From NCBI GenBank assembly GCA_964384675.1, contig CAYLNK010000099.1, forward strand, positions 1-19,905: a DNA stretch of 19,905 nt, read 5' to 3'. Below, one piece after another: positions 6,603 through 15,831 of the stretch. Numbering within the stretch: the first letter of the stretch is position 1; each line of letters begins with the position of its first letter. The notes beneath the pieces are model-generated. The model searched no databases. It was not told the DNA's origin and saw only the letters and a program-made list of their open reading frames with translations. Position numbers and translations under genes: made by a program. The stretch comes from CAYLNK01 sp964384675. Its GTDB lineage: Bacteria > Acidobacteriota > Thermoanaerobaculia > UBA5066.

Positions 6603-7748
6603 ATGAGGCTCGTGCAGGTCCTTCCCGCGCTCCCTCCCGCGCGCGACGGGATCGGGGACTACGCGGTCCTCCTGGCGGAAGGCCTGGCGGAGCGGGGCGT
6701 CGAGTCGACGTTCCTCACCTACGAGCCCGGGGGTGAGTCCGGCATCGTCGCCGGCCGGTTCGAGCGGGACGTCGTGCCGGGCCGGTCGGGGGACGCCCTG
6801 GCGGCATGCCTGGAACGGGTCACGCCGGACGACCGGACGCCGGTCGTCCTCCTGCACTATGACCCCGTCCGGGTCACGCCGCGGCAGATCCCCGGCTGGA
6901 TGGTGGCGGGGATTCGCCGCTGGAAGCGCAGGGGCTCCCGCCGACGCCTCGTGGTCACCTTTCACGAGCTGACGCCGGACTATCACGAGAGGCGCCTCGA
7001 CCTGGTGCTCCGGCCGCTCCAGCGCCACGTCACCGTGCGCCTCCTCGGTCTGGCCGACCTCGCGATCTGCAGCGTCCCGGGGGTCGCCGGGCGGCTGTCG
7101 GCGCTGCGGCCGGACCTTCCGATTCGCCTCGTGACGGTCTTCTCGAACCTCGGGGAGCCCCTTCCGCCGGCCGTCGAGGTGCCTCGCGACCCGCGCCGCT
7201 GGATCGCGCTCGGCTCCACCTGGCGCCTCATCAACAGCCTCGAGACGCTGGCCGGCGCCCTCCCGGGAATACCGGCCTGGTGCTCACCGGCGCATCTGGC
7301 CGTGGTGGGAGGAGGAGGGGCCGGTGAGGAGCGCCTCGATCGGATCCTGAAGGGTCTCCCCTCCGGTCTCTTCGTCTCCCGCCATCCGGACGTCCCGGCC
7401 GAGGAGGCCTCGCGGCACCTCCTTTCGTCGGCGTTCTGCATCCAGCGGATCCTGCGCGGAGACCATCCCTTCGACCCCCCGCTCCTCTTCAAGTCCGGGG
7501 TGTTCGCCGCCGCCGCGGCGCACGGCGTCGTGACGGTGCTCACCGACCGCTCCGTGTCTCGCGCGCCGGAGGGGAACGACCTGCCCCGGTTCGTGACGCC
7601 GGCCTCGGCGGACTACCCGTTTCCGGAGCCGGGCGAGATGGCGGCTCTCCCGTCTTCTCTCAACCGCTGGTACCACGCGCATGCCTCGCGGGCCCGGGCG
7701 ATCGCGGAGTACGAGCAGGGGCTCCTACAGGTCGAGGCCGGCCCTTAG
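6603..7748 (+). CDS. GT-B-like glycosyltransferase, paralog 1
   Basis: This 381-residue protein resembles GT-B glycosyltransferases of surface polysaccharide synthesis. The N-terminal domain starts MRLVQVLPALPPARDGIGDY, a beta strand followed by the Gly-rich donor-side loop seen in GT4-type enzymes. Mid-protein it has VVTFHELTPDYH and TVFSNLGEP (linker to the C-terminal domain), then WIALGSTWRL and, late, PPLLFKSGVFAAAAAHGVVTV, where an acceptor/donor-binding helix is expected. The canonical EX7E motif is not clear. It is cytosolic, with no signal peptide. It closely matches 8957-10090 in these blocks. ATG 6603 is chosen because it begins the core strand; ATG 6567 (MVRVSQ) is possible but overlaps the selD start. 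Its last 24 bp overlap the convergent pyruvyl transferase gene. Substrate unknown. Confidence 0.7.
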   Translation: MRLVQVLPALPPARDGIGDYAVLLAEGLAERGVESTFLTYEPGGESGIVAGRFERDVVPGRSGDALAACLERVTPDDRTPVVLLHYDPVRVTPRQIPGWMVAGIRRWKRRGSRRRLVVTFHELTPDYHERRLDLVLRPLQRHVTVRLLGLADLAICSVPGVAGRLSALRPDLPIRLVTVFSNLGEPLPPAVEVPRDPRRWIALGSTWRLINSLETLAGALPGIPAWCSPAHLAVVGGGGAGEERLDRILKGLPSGLFVSRHPDVPAEEASRHLLSSAFCIQRILRGDHPFDPPLLFKSGVFAAAAAHGVVTVLTDRSVSRAPEGNDLPRFVTPASADYPFPEPGEMAALPSSLNRWYHAHASRARAIAEYEQGLLQVEAGP

Positions 7749-8906
7749 CGCCGCGCCGGCCGCGCTCCTCAGGCGGAGGCGGAGCGCGCCGACCGCACGC
7801 ACCAGCCCGTCCCGCTCGGCGGCGTGATCGCGCCCCAGCGCCTCGAGCCGGTCGACGAGCTCGTCGGCCCGGGCTCCGTCGGTGGGCCGGCAGTGCCGGA
7901 GCGCTCCGATCGACTCCATGTACTCGGCGCACTTCGGGCGGTACTCGAGCGACAGCGTGGGGACGCCGCTCGCCGTGGCGAGCACGGCGGCGTGCAGGCG
8001 CTGGGCGAGGACGACGTCGTACGAAAGGAGGCGGCTGAGGAGCGAAGAGACGCCGTCGAGAGGGGCCATGGGAAGGCCCGTGAGGCCCGGCTCCCGCCGG
8101 AGCCTGAGGCCCATCTCGACGTCCCTCCGGTGGAGCGGGAGGAAATCGACGCGCCAGCCTCGCGCCAGGAGCGTCCGGCAGGTCCGTCCCACCTCCAGGA
8201 TCAGCGCGTCGGCGTCGCCCCGCATCCAGTCGTGGAAGCCGAGGTTGACCGCGAGCCGCGCCTGGAACGGCGGGGCCGTCGCCGGGGCCTCGGCGAGGCA
8301 GATGGCGGGGTCGCCCACCACCTCGACCCCGGGCAGACCGGCGTCGGCGAGGAGGCGCGCGGAGCGTGCCCCGCGCACGCCGACGTACGCGCACGTGGAG
8401 AGCTCGGCGGCCCAGGCCTGAAGACCCGCCCCCATCCCGGTCGGCTTCTCGGGCGCCGCGGGGTCGCTCACCCCGGTGCCGAAGACGACGGCGCGATGTC
8501 CTCGCCGACGCTGGAGGCGGAGCCGGTCCAGGAACCAGTCGTGGCCGATGAGCGTTCCCCCGCCGAGGAACACGAAGTCCTGGAGCCTCCGGCGCCGTAG
8601 CGCCGCCCAGAGCGAGAGCTCCACGGGCGGGGGGAGGTCGGCGCGGATGATCTCCAGAGAAGGGAAGAGCTCGAGAAACGACTCGAAGAGGGCCTCGTCC
8701 CCGAGATTCCCGTCGTCGAGCCAGCCCAGGTAGCCCGCGACGCGTCCGGGTCTCGGGAACGAGCCCGCCGTGCGGAAGCGCCGGAAGCGCCGGCTCCCGT
8801 GGAGGCGGCTGCCCAGGCCGGCGAGACGCGCCCTCAGGTTCCGGAGTGACACGCGGCCATTCTGCGGCCGGGCCGGGGATCGGGGGTCGGACTCTTGGGG
8901 CATCAT
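7725..8906 (-). CDS. Polysaccharide pyruvyl transferase family protein
   Basis: The family (PF04230, CsaB/WcaK-like) transfers pyruvate from PEP to sugars of cell-surface polymers, usually as a ketal. The 393-residue product has the family hallmarks: GYLGWLDDGNLGDEALFESF near residues 58-77, FVFLGGGTLIG about 111-121, VFGTGVSDP, YVGVRGARSARLL about 176-188, VVGDPAICL, LAVNLGFHDW, VVLAQRLHAAVLATASGVP (the conserved R-L-H-A block), and SLEYRPKCAEYM. The first 50 residues are basic and probably unstructured, so a later start such as GTG 8852 is possible; no good Shine-Dalgarno decides it. It lies between two paralogous glycosyltransferase genes on the other strand, overlapping the first by 24 bp tail-to-tail and starting 50 bp from the second. 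This context supports pyruvylation of a surface glycan; the acceptor is unknown. Confidence 0.88.
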   Translation of the reverse strand: MMPQESDPRSPARPQNGRVSLRNLRARLAGLGSRLHGSRRFRRFRTAGSFPRPGRVAGYLGWLDDGNLGDEALFESFLELFPSLEIIRADLPPPVELSLWAALRRRRLQDFVFLGGGTLIGHDWFLDRLRLQRRRGHRAVVFGTGVSDPAAPEKPTGMGAGLQAWAAELSTCAYVGVRGARSARLLADAGLPGVEVVGDPAICLAEAPATAPPFQARLAVNLGFHDWMRGDADALILEVGRTCRTLLARGWRVDFLPLHRRDVEMGLRLRREPGLTGLPMAPLDGVSSLLSRLLSYDVVLAQRLHAAVLATASGVPTLSLEYRPKCAEYMESIGALRHCRPTDGARADELVDRLEALGRDHAAERDGLVRAVGALRLRLRSAAGAALRAGLDL

Positions 8907-8956
8907 CCGGACGTGATCCGCCGCATCGGCCGTCCGCGGTCCGCTCGCCGAAGCTG

Positions 8957-10090
8957 ATGGGCGAGACGTTCCTCCAGGTGACGACCGTGCTCCCGCCCTA
9001 CCTCGACGGGATCGGCGACAACGCGGCGCTCCTCGCTCGACGTCTGGGGGAGGCGGGGTGCGCCTCGCGGTTCGTCGCGGTCTCGCCGATGACGGTGGCC
9101 CCCGAGGAGGTCGAGGGCGCGCCCGCTCATTGCCTGCAGGGCCGGGCCAGGCAGGCTCTCGGGCCGCTCCTTCAGCGCCTCTCCACCGAGGCGGAGGGTT
9201 GCCGGACGGTCCTCCTCCACTACGCGGCTGTCGCCTACGACCCGCGCGGCGTCCCGGCCTGGCTGGCGAACGTCCTTTCGGAGTGGAAGGAGAAGGAGGC
9301 CGGACGCCGCGTGGTCCTGATCCTCCACGAGTTCCTGGCGCCCCGGCCCGCGCGACGCCTCGAGCTCGCGCTCTACGGGTCGCAGAAGCGGGCTTCGCGA
9401 CTCCTTCTGGACCTGGCGTCCGTGACCATCTGCTCGAACCGGGTGGTGGAGGAGCAGGTGAGGGAGCTTTCGCCGGCGGCCCGAGTCCTGAGGATGCCCG
9501 TCTACTCGAACCTCGGAGAGCCGGACCTCCCGGCCGCCGCTCTCGAGGGCCGCGACCCGGGCGAGTGGGTGGCGTTCGGGTCGATCGGCCGGCTGCGGCG
9601 GACCCTCACCCAGCTGATCCTCGACCTGCCGCGCTTTCCCGGGTGGTGCCGGCCGCGCCGGATCGTCGTCGGGGGCGGGCTCCGCCACGCGGACGTGGAA
9701 GGCCTCGTGGCGCGCGTCGAGGAGGCGGGGGTCGAGGTCGACTACCGGCCGTCGATCCCCGCGGCCGACGCGTCCCTGGCGCTCCGCCGGGCGGCGTTCT
9801 CGTACCAGCGGCTCTTCGCCAACGTGAGGCCCTGGTACCGGTCCCTCCTCTTCAAGTCGGGGATCTTCGCGGCCGCGACGGCGCACGGGGTCGTCAGCGT
9901 CTTCGGAGACCGGCTCGAGCCGCAAGACGTCTGGGAGCCGGGACACCCCGGGATCGTGACCGCCGCCGACGGCGATTTCGCGTTCCCCGAGCCCGCCCGG
10001 ATCGACGCCTTCCGCCGCGCCCTGTACGCGTGGTACCGCGAGAACGCCAGCTCGGAGCGCTTCGCCCGTGCCCTTCTCCGTTCGCTCTAG
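8957..10090 (+). CDS. GT-B-like glycosyltransferase, paralog 2
   Basis: This 377-residue protein is a paralog of the one at 6603-7748. The start region LQVTTVLPPYLDGIGDNAALL parallels VQVLPALPPARDGIGDYAVLL there. VLLHYAAVAYDPRGVPAWL, LILHEFLAP, MPVYSNLGEP, EWVAFGSIGRL and LLFKSGIFAAATAHGVVSV all have counterparts, and both end in a WY-containing helix (ALYAWYRENAS). The GT-B fold is inferred from these blocks; donor and acceptor are unknown. It is cytosolic, with no membrane segment. ATG 8957 is chosen because it begins the first conserved strand; the in-frame ATG 8846 would add an Arg/Pro-rich stretch overlapping the divergent pyruvyl transferase start. It converges on the large Asp-box protein gene with only 8 bp between stop codons. 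Confidence 0.7.
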   Translation: MGETFLQVTTVLPPYLDGIGDNAALLARRLGEAGCASRFVAVSPMTVAPEEVEGAPAHCLQGRARQALGPLLQRLSTEAEGCRTVLLHYAAVAYDPRGVPAWLANVLSEWKEKEAGRRVVLILHEFLAPRPARRLELALYGSQKRASRLLLDLASVTICSNRVVEEQVRELSPAARVLRMPVYSNLGEPDLPAAALEGRDPGEWVAFGSIGRLRRTLTQLILDLPRFPGWCRPRRIVVGGGLRHADVEGLVARVEEAGVEVDYRPSIPAADASLALRRAAFSYQRLFANVRPWYRSLLFKSGIFAAATAHGVVSVFGDRLEPQDVWEPGHPGIVTAADGDFAFPEPARIDAFRRALYAWYRENASSERFARALLRSL

Positions 10091-10098
10091 CCGGGAGC

Positions 10099-13000
10099 TC
10101 AGCGCGGGACGAGCGCCCCGATCACGCTGCCGTCCGACGTGAGCGCGTCGTTCAGGACACCGTACGCCCACCACCAGTCGTCTCCTGCGGTCCGGGTGAT
10201 CTGGGCCCAGGCCTCCCCCTCGCCGACGCCGGCGGCTTCCAGGACGTCGTTCACCTGCGTCCATTCCCCCGCCTCCAGCCGCTTCGTGATCTCGGTCCCG
10301 ATCGGCTTGCCGTCCGCGGGCGAGCGCAGCGAGAGGACGAGGGTGATCGCCGCCTTGCCCGCGTTCACGAGACCCAGGTTCGAGCGGACCGTGGCGTCCT
10401 TGCGAAGCGCCATCACCGTGGCCGAGGTGGTGGCGAGCTCGGCGGGCGCCACGCCGGGGGTGAAGACCCCGAAGGTGCCCCCGGCCGGGCCGGGTGTCGT
10501 CGTCCGCACGCCGGCGTAGACGTCGTTGCGGGTGAGGTCGTCCGGTGAGAACTCGACGATCAGCATCCCCCCCTGCGCCGAGCCCTCCGGGATGGCGAGG
10601 CCGCTCTGGCGGAGCGCCTTCAGGAGCTCGGGGATCACCAGCTGACCGCGCGCCGCCAGGGAGATGTCCCTCCACCGTCCGCTCCCGGCGCCGCCGAAGA
10701 CGGGCGCCGCGACGTAGCGGAGCGACGCCGTGATCGCGCGATCGGTCCGGTTCGCGAGGACCAGCTCGCTCGTGAAGAACGAGCCGCCCTGTCCCGCCGC
10801 CTCGAGGACGACGGGGATCACGAGCGCGGGGGAGTCGAGGCCGCCGCGGCGCGTCATCGGGACGAGGGACCCATCCGCCGTCTTCTGGTCGTTGACGACG
10901 CCGTAGGCCAGGAACCGGCCGCTCCCCTTCGTACGCCGGACGCGGACGTAGCCGCCGTTCGGTGAACCGGCCGGCAGCCCGGCCAGCTTCAGGACCTCGT
11001 TCAGCTGCGTGAAGGCGCCGCGCGCGAGCGTGACGAGGAGGGGGCTCCCCGGCGCGACGGCGCCGGTCGCGTCGCGCACCTCGACCTCGAGCTCGATCTC
11101 CGACGTGACGCCGGGCGTCGGGACGTGGACGAGCGCGAGGTTCGACCGGTCGCGGTCCGTCTGTCTCAGACCGAACACCTCGACCGTGTCGTCGGAGGCC
11201 GTCTCGTCGAAGCGCGTCCCTTGCGCGAAGAGGCCGAACGAGCCGCCGCCCGGGGCCGGAGAGGTGGTACGAGCGGCGAGCCCGAGCGCGCCCGCGTCCC
11301 CCGAGGTGACGGTCGCGGCGAGAGATCCGATCTGCGGGCTCGTCGGGGTGGCGCGCGGGACGGCGATGCCGCTCTGCCGGAGCTCCTCGAGCGCGGACTC
11401 GGCGCGGAGCTGGCCTCCGGCGGGGATCAGCACGGACGTGACCCGTTCGGCGCCGGCGTTCCCGCCCCAGGCGAGGGCCACCGTCAGCGGCGACGACCCG
11501 CGGTTGAGGAGCGTCTGGTCGCTCACGAAGTGGACCCCGTCCTTGCCGTAGACGTCGAGCACGGACGGCAGGACCGCGGTGGGCGCCGGGACGGGCGTCC
11601 CTCCGGACTTGAAGAGGGCGCGCAGCTGCACGGCCTCCACGGGTCCGGTGTAGCCGCGCGACGGGTCGGCCCAGGAGGCCACGAGGACGCGGTACTCCTT
11701 GCCGGCGGTGAGCGCCGCCGTCTCGAGCTTGGAGCCTCCTCCGCTCACGTCCGGACCGTCGTCGTTGCAGCCGACGGGTCTCAGGCTGCCGCACGTGCCC
11801 TCGTAGAGCGCGAGCACGGTGTCGCCCGACGAGGCGAGGGTGTCGAGGTCGAGCGTGCCGGCGGCCGGCGCCGTGAAGCGGAACCAGATCGAGCTGGAGA
11901 TCGCGGGGTCCGAGCAGGTCACCGGGTCCGCGGCGTCCAGGTCCGCCGCGCCCCCGTTCGCCGTGCGGACGACGACCGGCGCTCCCGGGATGAGGGAGAG
12001 CGGTGTCGCGTCGTCGCAGCGATCGTTGGGCGGTGCCACGGTGACCGTCAGGATGGCCGCTCCCCGGCCGCCACGCGCGTCCTCCCCGACGAGCGAGATC
12101 GAGTAGATCCCGGGACGCCGGAACGAGACCGGACCCGTGGCCGCCCCCTGCACCGTCCGGCCGTCCCCGAGGTCCCAGCGCAGGGAGACGACCTCGTTCT
12201 CGGGGTCGATCGCGCTGCCGGTGAGGGAGAGCGAGCCGCCGAGCGGCACCGAGACCTCGCTCGCGGACGGCGTGTCGATCCGCACCGCCGGCGGCTGGTT
12301 CGCCGCGCGGGCCGCCGCGCTCCAGATCCCGCGGCCGTGCGTCGCGACCACGATCCGCGAGCCGTCGGGAGGGAGCCTCACCTCGTGGACGGCGGCGGCA
12401 GGAAGACCGTCGCCGAAACGGGCCCACGTCTCACCCTGGTTCGTCGAGCGGAAGAGGCCCACGAGCGTCCCCGCGTAGAGCGTGCGCGAGTCGGCCGGGT
12501 CGACCCGGACGGTCTCGATGCCGAAGTTCGGTAAGCCGGCGTCGCGCCGCGACCAGCTCTCCCCGCCGTCGGTGCTGCGGTAGAGCGACCCGCGGGTGGA
12601 CGAGGTGGCGCTCGCCGTGGAGCAGACGTACATCACGTCGGCGTTCCTCGGGTCGATCTCGACGTTCCGGATCGAGCCCGCGGCCGACACGCCCAGCTTC
12701 CGGAACGTCTCGCCCCTGTCGTCGGAGAGGTAGACGCCGTTGCTCTGCGCGACGAGCAGCCGGTCGGGGCGGGCGCGCGAGATCGAGAGGGCCTGCGTCG
12801 CGGTCGCGGAGCTGAAGACGTCCGAGCCGAGCGGTGCCCAGGTGTCGCCGGAGTCCTCGCTCCGCCAGACGCGCCAGGTGCCGGTGTAGACGACGCGCGG
12901 ATCGGTGGGATCGAGCGTGAGCCACGTGGTGAACGGCTTCGGGGCGTCGCCCGAGGAACCCGAGTAGGCCTGTCCGGCCACGGGCTGGGCGATGTACGAG

Positions 13001-14544
13001 AAGGTCCCGGCCCGCCCGTCCTGCTTCGAGCGGAAGAGCGTCGTGAACTGGCTCGAGCCGTAGACGACGGTCGGCCTGTCGGGGTTGACGGCCGCCTCGA
13101 AACCGTCCCCCCCGATCACGCGTGTGAAGGTGGTCGTGCCGTCCCCCTTCCGGTCGGTGCCGTTGTCCTGGGAGCCGGCGAGCATCACGTCGGGGCGGGT
13201 CGGGTCGAGGGCGACGGAGTAGTACTGGCGCGTCGCCAGCCCCGCGTTGCGGTCGGACCAGCGGACGCCCCCGTCGGTGGAGAGCCAGAGCCCGCCGTCG
13301 TTCGCCGTCCACGTCACCTTGAGCGAGCCGTACCGCTTCGAGACGAGCTGATGCGCGTCGACGTGGACGCCGTCGGTGACCCCGGTCTGGGCGACCGTCG
13401 ATCCGCCGTTCGTGGTCCGGAAGTGTCCGGCGCCGCCGCCCCCGAGGATGAGGACGCGCTCGTCGTCGGCGTCCACGGCCAGGCAGTTGTCGTACCAGCC
13501 CTGGAGGCTCAGGATGTTCGGCATCTTGCCGCTGGAGTCGAGGAGCGGGACGTTCGCGAACGACTCGCCGGCGTTCGTGGAGCGGTAGACGCCGAGCAGG
13601 GAGTTGTCGGCGGCCGACGCGATCATCAGGTAGACCGTCGCGCCGTTCGACGAGATCGCCACGGAGGTGCGGCTCTTCGGATTCCCGGGAAGGCCGGCCG
13701 TCTTCTCGATCCAGGTGCGGCCCGCGTCCGTGGATTTCGCGTAGCGGGAGGTCTGCCCGGAGACCCAGAACGTGGCGTGGAGGACGTCGGGGTTGCCGGC
13801 GTCGCGGGCCACGTCCGTGCCGTCGCCCCACGACGCGGCGCTCGTGCGGGCCCAGGTGCGCGCGCCGTCGGTCGATCGGTAGGCGCCTCCGTTCACGAAG
13901 GCCAGCACCGTGCGCGGGTCGCGAGGGTCGACCGAGAGGCGGTAGACGAGCGGCGCGAGCACGCTGTCGGGGAGCTGCCACGTCTCGCCTCCGTCCGAGG
14001 AGCGGAGGATGCCGATCCCGGGGATGAAGCCCCCCCCGTATCCACCCTCCCCCGTACCGAGGTAGACGATCGACGGGTCCGAGGGCGCGAGCGCGACGGC
14101 GCCGACCGAGAGATCGGAGAGGCCGTCGGTCAGGGACCGCCATGTCAGCCCGCGATCCGTGCTCTTCCAGCACCCCCCGCCCGCGGCTCCTCCGTAGACG
14201 ATGTCCGGGCTCGACGGGTGGAGCTCGACGGCCGGCATCCGCCCGGCTCCGTTCGCCGGGCCGAGGAACCGGAACGCGCCGACGTCGAGCGGCTCGGCCG
14301 CCGGCCGGCGCTTCCGCGCCGTCAGGTCCCGCCGGTACTCGAGGTACGCCTCCCTCACGTCCGCGAGGCGGCGCTCCGGGTCGAACGCTCCGTCACGCCC
14401 GTACGTGGCCACGTACCACTGGTATCTCCCCTCGAAATACTCGGGGCCCTCGGAAGGCGAGCAGTCCCGGGCCTGTCGCGAGTCTCCCAGGACGATGGAC
14501 GACAAAAGAAAGGGCAAAGCGGCGACGAGGCGGCTGCGGACCAT
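10099..14544 (-). CDS. Secreted VPS10/Asp-box beta-propeller protein with PKD and duplicated C-terminal modules
   Basis: The protein has 1481 residues. Residues 1 to about 25 form a signal peptide (MVRSRLVAALPFLLSSIVLG). Residues about 80-748 carry many Asp-box/BNR repeats (KSTDRGLTW, RSSDGGETW, RSTDGARTW, KSTDAGRTW, LSTDGGVRW, RSEDSGDTW, RSTDGGESW), as in sortilin/VPS10-like and sialidase-like propellers. About 749-836 is a PKD domain (LRWDLGDGRTV). About 837-965 resembles a bacterial pre-peptidase/PPC domain (NDRCDDATPLSL, SSIWFRFTAPAAGTLDLDT). About 990-1229 and 1237-1481 are two copies of a module with RSNLALVH/RSNLGLVN, FTQLNEVLKLAG/WTQVNDVLEAAG and YGVVND/YGVLND. GGGGAG at 14550-14555 supports ATG 14544; longer in-frame starts run antisense through the neighbour. 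It is likely extracellular; binding or hydrolase activity cannot be told. No C-terminal sorting motif is obvious. Confidence 0.88.
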   Translation of the reverse strand: MVRSRLVAALPFLLSSIVLGDSRQARDCSPSEGPEYFEGRYQWYVATYGRDGAFDPERRLADVREAYLEYRRDLTARKRRPAAEPLDVGAFRFLGPANGAGRMPAVELHPSSPDIVYGGAAGGGCWKSTDRGLTWRSLTDGLSDLSVGAVALAPSDPSIVYLGTGEGGYGGGFIPGIGILRSSDGGETWQLPDSVLAPLVYRLSVDPRDPRTVLAFVNGGAYRSTDGARTWARTSAASWGDGTDVARDAGNPDVLHATFWVSGQTSRYAKSTDAGRTWIEKTAGLPGNPKSRTSVAISSNGATVYLMIASAADNSLLGVYRSTNAGESFANVPLLDSSGKMPNILSLQGWYDNCLAVDADDERVLILGGGGAGHFRTTNGGSTVAQTGVTDGVHVDAHQLVSKRYGSLKVTWTANDGGLWLSTDGGVRWSDRNAGLATRQYYSVALDPTRPDVMLAGSQDNGTDRKGDGTTTFTRVIGGDGFEAAVNPDRPTVVYGSSQFTTLFRSKQDGRAGTFSYIAQPVAGQAYSGSSGDAPKPFTTWLTLDPTDPRVVYTGTWRVWRSEDSGDTWAPLGSDVFSSATATQALSISRARPDRLLVAQSNGVYLSDDRGETFRKLGVSAAGSIRNVEIDPRNADVMYVCSTASATSSTRGSLYRSTDGGESWSRRDAGLPNFGIETVRVDPADSRTLYAGTLVGLFRSTNQGETWARFGDGLPAAAVHEVRLPPDGSRIVVATHGRGIWSAAARAANQPPAVRIDTPSASEVSVPLGGSLSLTGSAIDPENEVVSLRWDLGDGRTVQGAATGPVSFRRPGIYSISLVGEDARGGRGAAILTVTVAPPNDRCDDATPLSLIPGAPVVVRTANGGAADLDAADPVTCSDPAISSSIWFRFTAPAAGTLDLDTLASSGDTVLALYEGTCGSLRPVGCNDDGPDVSGGGSKLETAALTAGKEYRVLVASWADPSRGYTGPVEAVQLRALFKSGGTPVPAPTAVLPSVLDVYGKDGVHFVSDQTLLNRGSSPLTVALAWGGNAGAERVTSVLIPAGGQLRAESALEELRQSGIAVPRATPTSPQIGSLAATVTSGDAGALGLAARTTSPAPGGGSFGLFAQGTRFDETASDDTVEVFGLRQTDRDRSNLALVHVPTPGVTSEIELEVEVRDATGAVAPGSPLLVTLARGAFTQLNEVLKLAGLPAGSPNGGYVRVRRTKGSGRFLAYGVVNDQKTADGSLVPMTRRGGLDSPALVIPVVLEAAGQGGSFFTSELVLANRTDRAITASLRYVAAPVFGGAGSGRWRDISLAARGQLVIPELLKALRQSGLAIPEGSAQGGMLIVEFSPDDLTRNDVYAGVRTTTPGPAGGTFGVFTPGVAPAELATTSATVMALRKDATVRSNLGLVNAGKAAITLVLSLRSPADGKPIGTEITKRLEAGEWTQVNDVLEAAGVGEGEAWAQITRTAGDDWWWAYGVLNDALTSDGSVIGALVPR

Positions 14545-14634
14545 GGTCTCTCCCCGCCTTCGGAGCAGAGGCCCGAGGGCGCGCGCCATTGTGCCAGCCT
14601 CGCCGGGTGTCCGCGGGGCTGGTACGCTTGCCCC

Positions 14635-15801
14635 ATGATTCGGAAGACGTCCTCCGCGGTGGCCCTCGCCGGGCTGGTCCTCCTGGTCTCCTCCTGCGGC
14701 AAGAAAGAGCTCCAGAACGACATCAAGATCGGTCTCGTCGCCGAGCTGTCCGGCGACCTCGCGGCCGTCGGCGCTTCGTCCAAGAACGCGGCGGAGATGG
14801 CCGTCGCCGAGATCAACGAGGCCGGCGGGATCGAGCTCGGGAGGAAGGCGCACGGCCTCCTCCTGATCATCGAGGACAGCGCCGGCAAGGCCGATCAGGC
14901 GGCGGCCGCGGCGCGCCGACTGATCGACGAGGAGAAGGTCCTCGCGTTCATCGGTCCGAACGCCAGCCTCGGCGCGGTCCCGGCCGCCGCCGTGGCCGAG
15001 GAGAAGCGCATCCTGATGATCACCCCCTGGGCCACGGCGCCGAAGGTGACGCTGGCCGACACCGGCCAGCCGCGGAAGTACGTCTTCCGCGCCTGCTTCA
15101 CGGATCCGTTCGAGGGCACCGTCCTCGCCCGGTTCGGGCTCGACTACCTCCACGCCCAGAAGGCGGCCGTGCTGTACGACACCGCGTCCGAGGCGCCGCG
15201 CAGCCAGGCCGAGCTCTTCAAGAAGGACTTCGAGGCCGCGGGCGGGAAGGTCGTCGCCTTCGAGACGTACAAGACGGGCGACAAGGACTTCACGGCCCAG
15301 ATGAAGACGATCAAGGCGGCCGGCCCCGACATCGTGTTCGCGCCGAGCTACATCAGCGACCTGCCGCTCCAGCTGAAGCAGGCCCGCGACGCGGGCATCA
15401 AGGCGCCGTTCCTGGGCAGCGACAACTGGAACGCGTCGGAGCTCCTGAAGTCCACGCCGGAGGCCGAGGGCTCGGTCTACTGCACGCACTACTACCCCAA
15501 GGCCAGGGTCGAATCGACCGGGCGCTTCGTCATCTCGTACGGGAAGCGCTTCGCCGGCGCCACGCCGGACGACGTGGCCGCCCTCACGTACGACGCGTTC
15601 GGCCTCCTGAAGACGGCGCTCAAGGCCGCCGGCAAGGCGGACCGTCAGGCCGTGAGGGACGCGATGGCCGAGATCCGGGCGTACGAGGGGGCCACCGGGA
15701 AGATGGCCTTCAAGGCGGGCTCGGGCGACCCGACGAAGAGCGCCGTGATGATGAAGATCAGCGAGGGGAAGAACGTCTTCGTGACCACGGTCGAGCCGTA
15801 G
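14635..15801 (+). CDS. ABC-type branched-chain amino acid/amide substrate-binding lipoprotein
   Basis: This 388-residue type I periplasmic binding protein is of the LivJ/LivK (Peripla_BP_6) family. The signal peptide ends in the lipobox VSSC, so C21 would be lipidated and the protein anchored on the periplasmic side. The mature part starts with the family pattern IKIGLVAELSGDLAAVGASS and AAEMAVAEINEAGGI, followed by DSAGKADQAAAAARRLI, FIGPNASLGAVPAA, and the second-lobe strands KAAVLYDT, FKKDFEAAGGKVV, DFTAQMKTIKAAGPDIVF, and FLGSDNW. These are the usual ligand-cleft segments. Length is normal. No permease or ATPase gene follows; cysK is next, 64 bp away on the same strand. The ligand, probably an amino acid, is unknown. 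A TACGCT (14623-14628) six bases before the ATG may be a -10 element for a nearly leaderless message. Confidence 0.9.
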   Translation: MIRKTSSAVALAGLVLLVSSCGKKELQNDIKIGLVAELSGDLAAVGASSKNAAEMAVAEINEAGGIELGRKAHGLLLIIEDSAGKADQAAAAARRLIDEEKVLAFIGPNASLGAVPAAAVAEEKRILMITPWATAPKVTLADTGQPRKYVFRACFTDPFEGTVLARFGLDYLHAQKAAVLYDTASEAPRSQAELFKKDFEAAGGKVVAFETYKTGDKDFTAQMKTIKAAGPDIVFAPSYISDLPLQLKQARDAGIKAPFLGSDNWNASELLKSTPEAEGSVYCTHYYPKARVESTGRFVISYGKRFAGATPDDVAALTYDAFGLLKTALKAAGKADRQAVRDAMAEIRAYEGATGKMAFKAGSGDPTKSAVMMKISEGKNVFVTTVEP

Positions 15802-15831
15802 AGCGACGGAATCCGAACCGAGCGAACCGCG

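Noticed and set aside
10091..10098. Terminator between the convergent stops at 10090 and 10099
   Set aside because: Only 8 bp separate the stop codons and no hairpin or T-tract is visible.
8903..12427. Minus-strand 1174-aa frame
   Set aside because: Low-complexity Arg-rich shadow of the glycosyltransferase at 8957-10090 and out of frame with the Asp-box protein.
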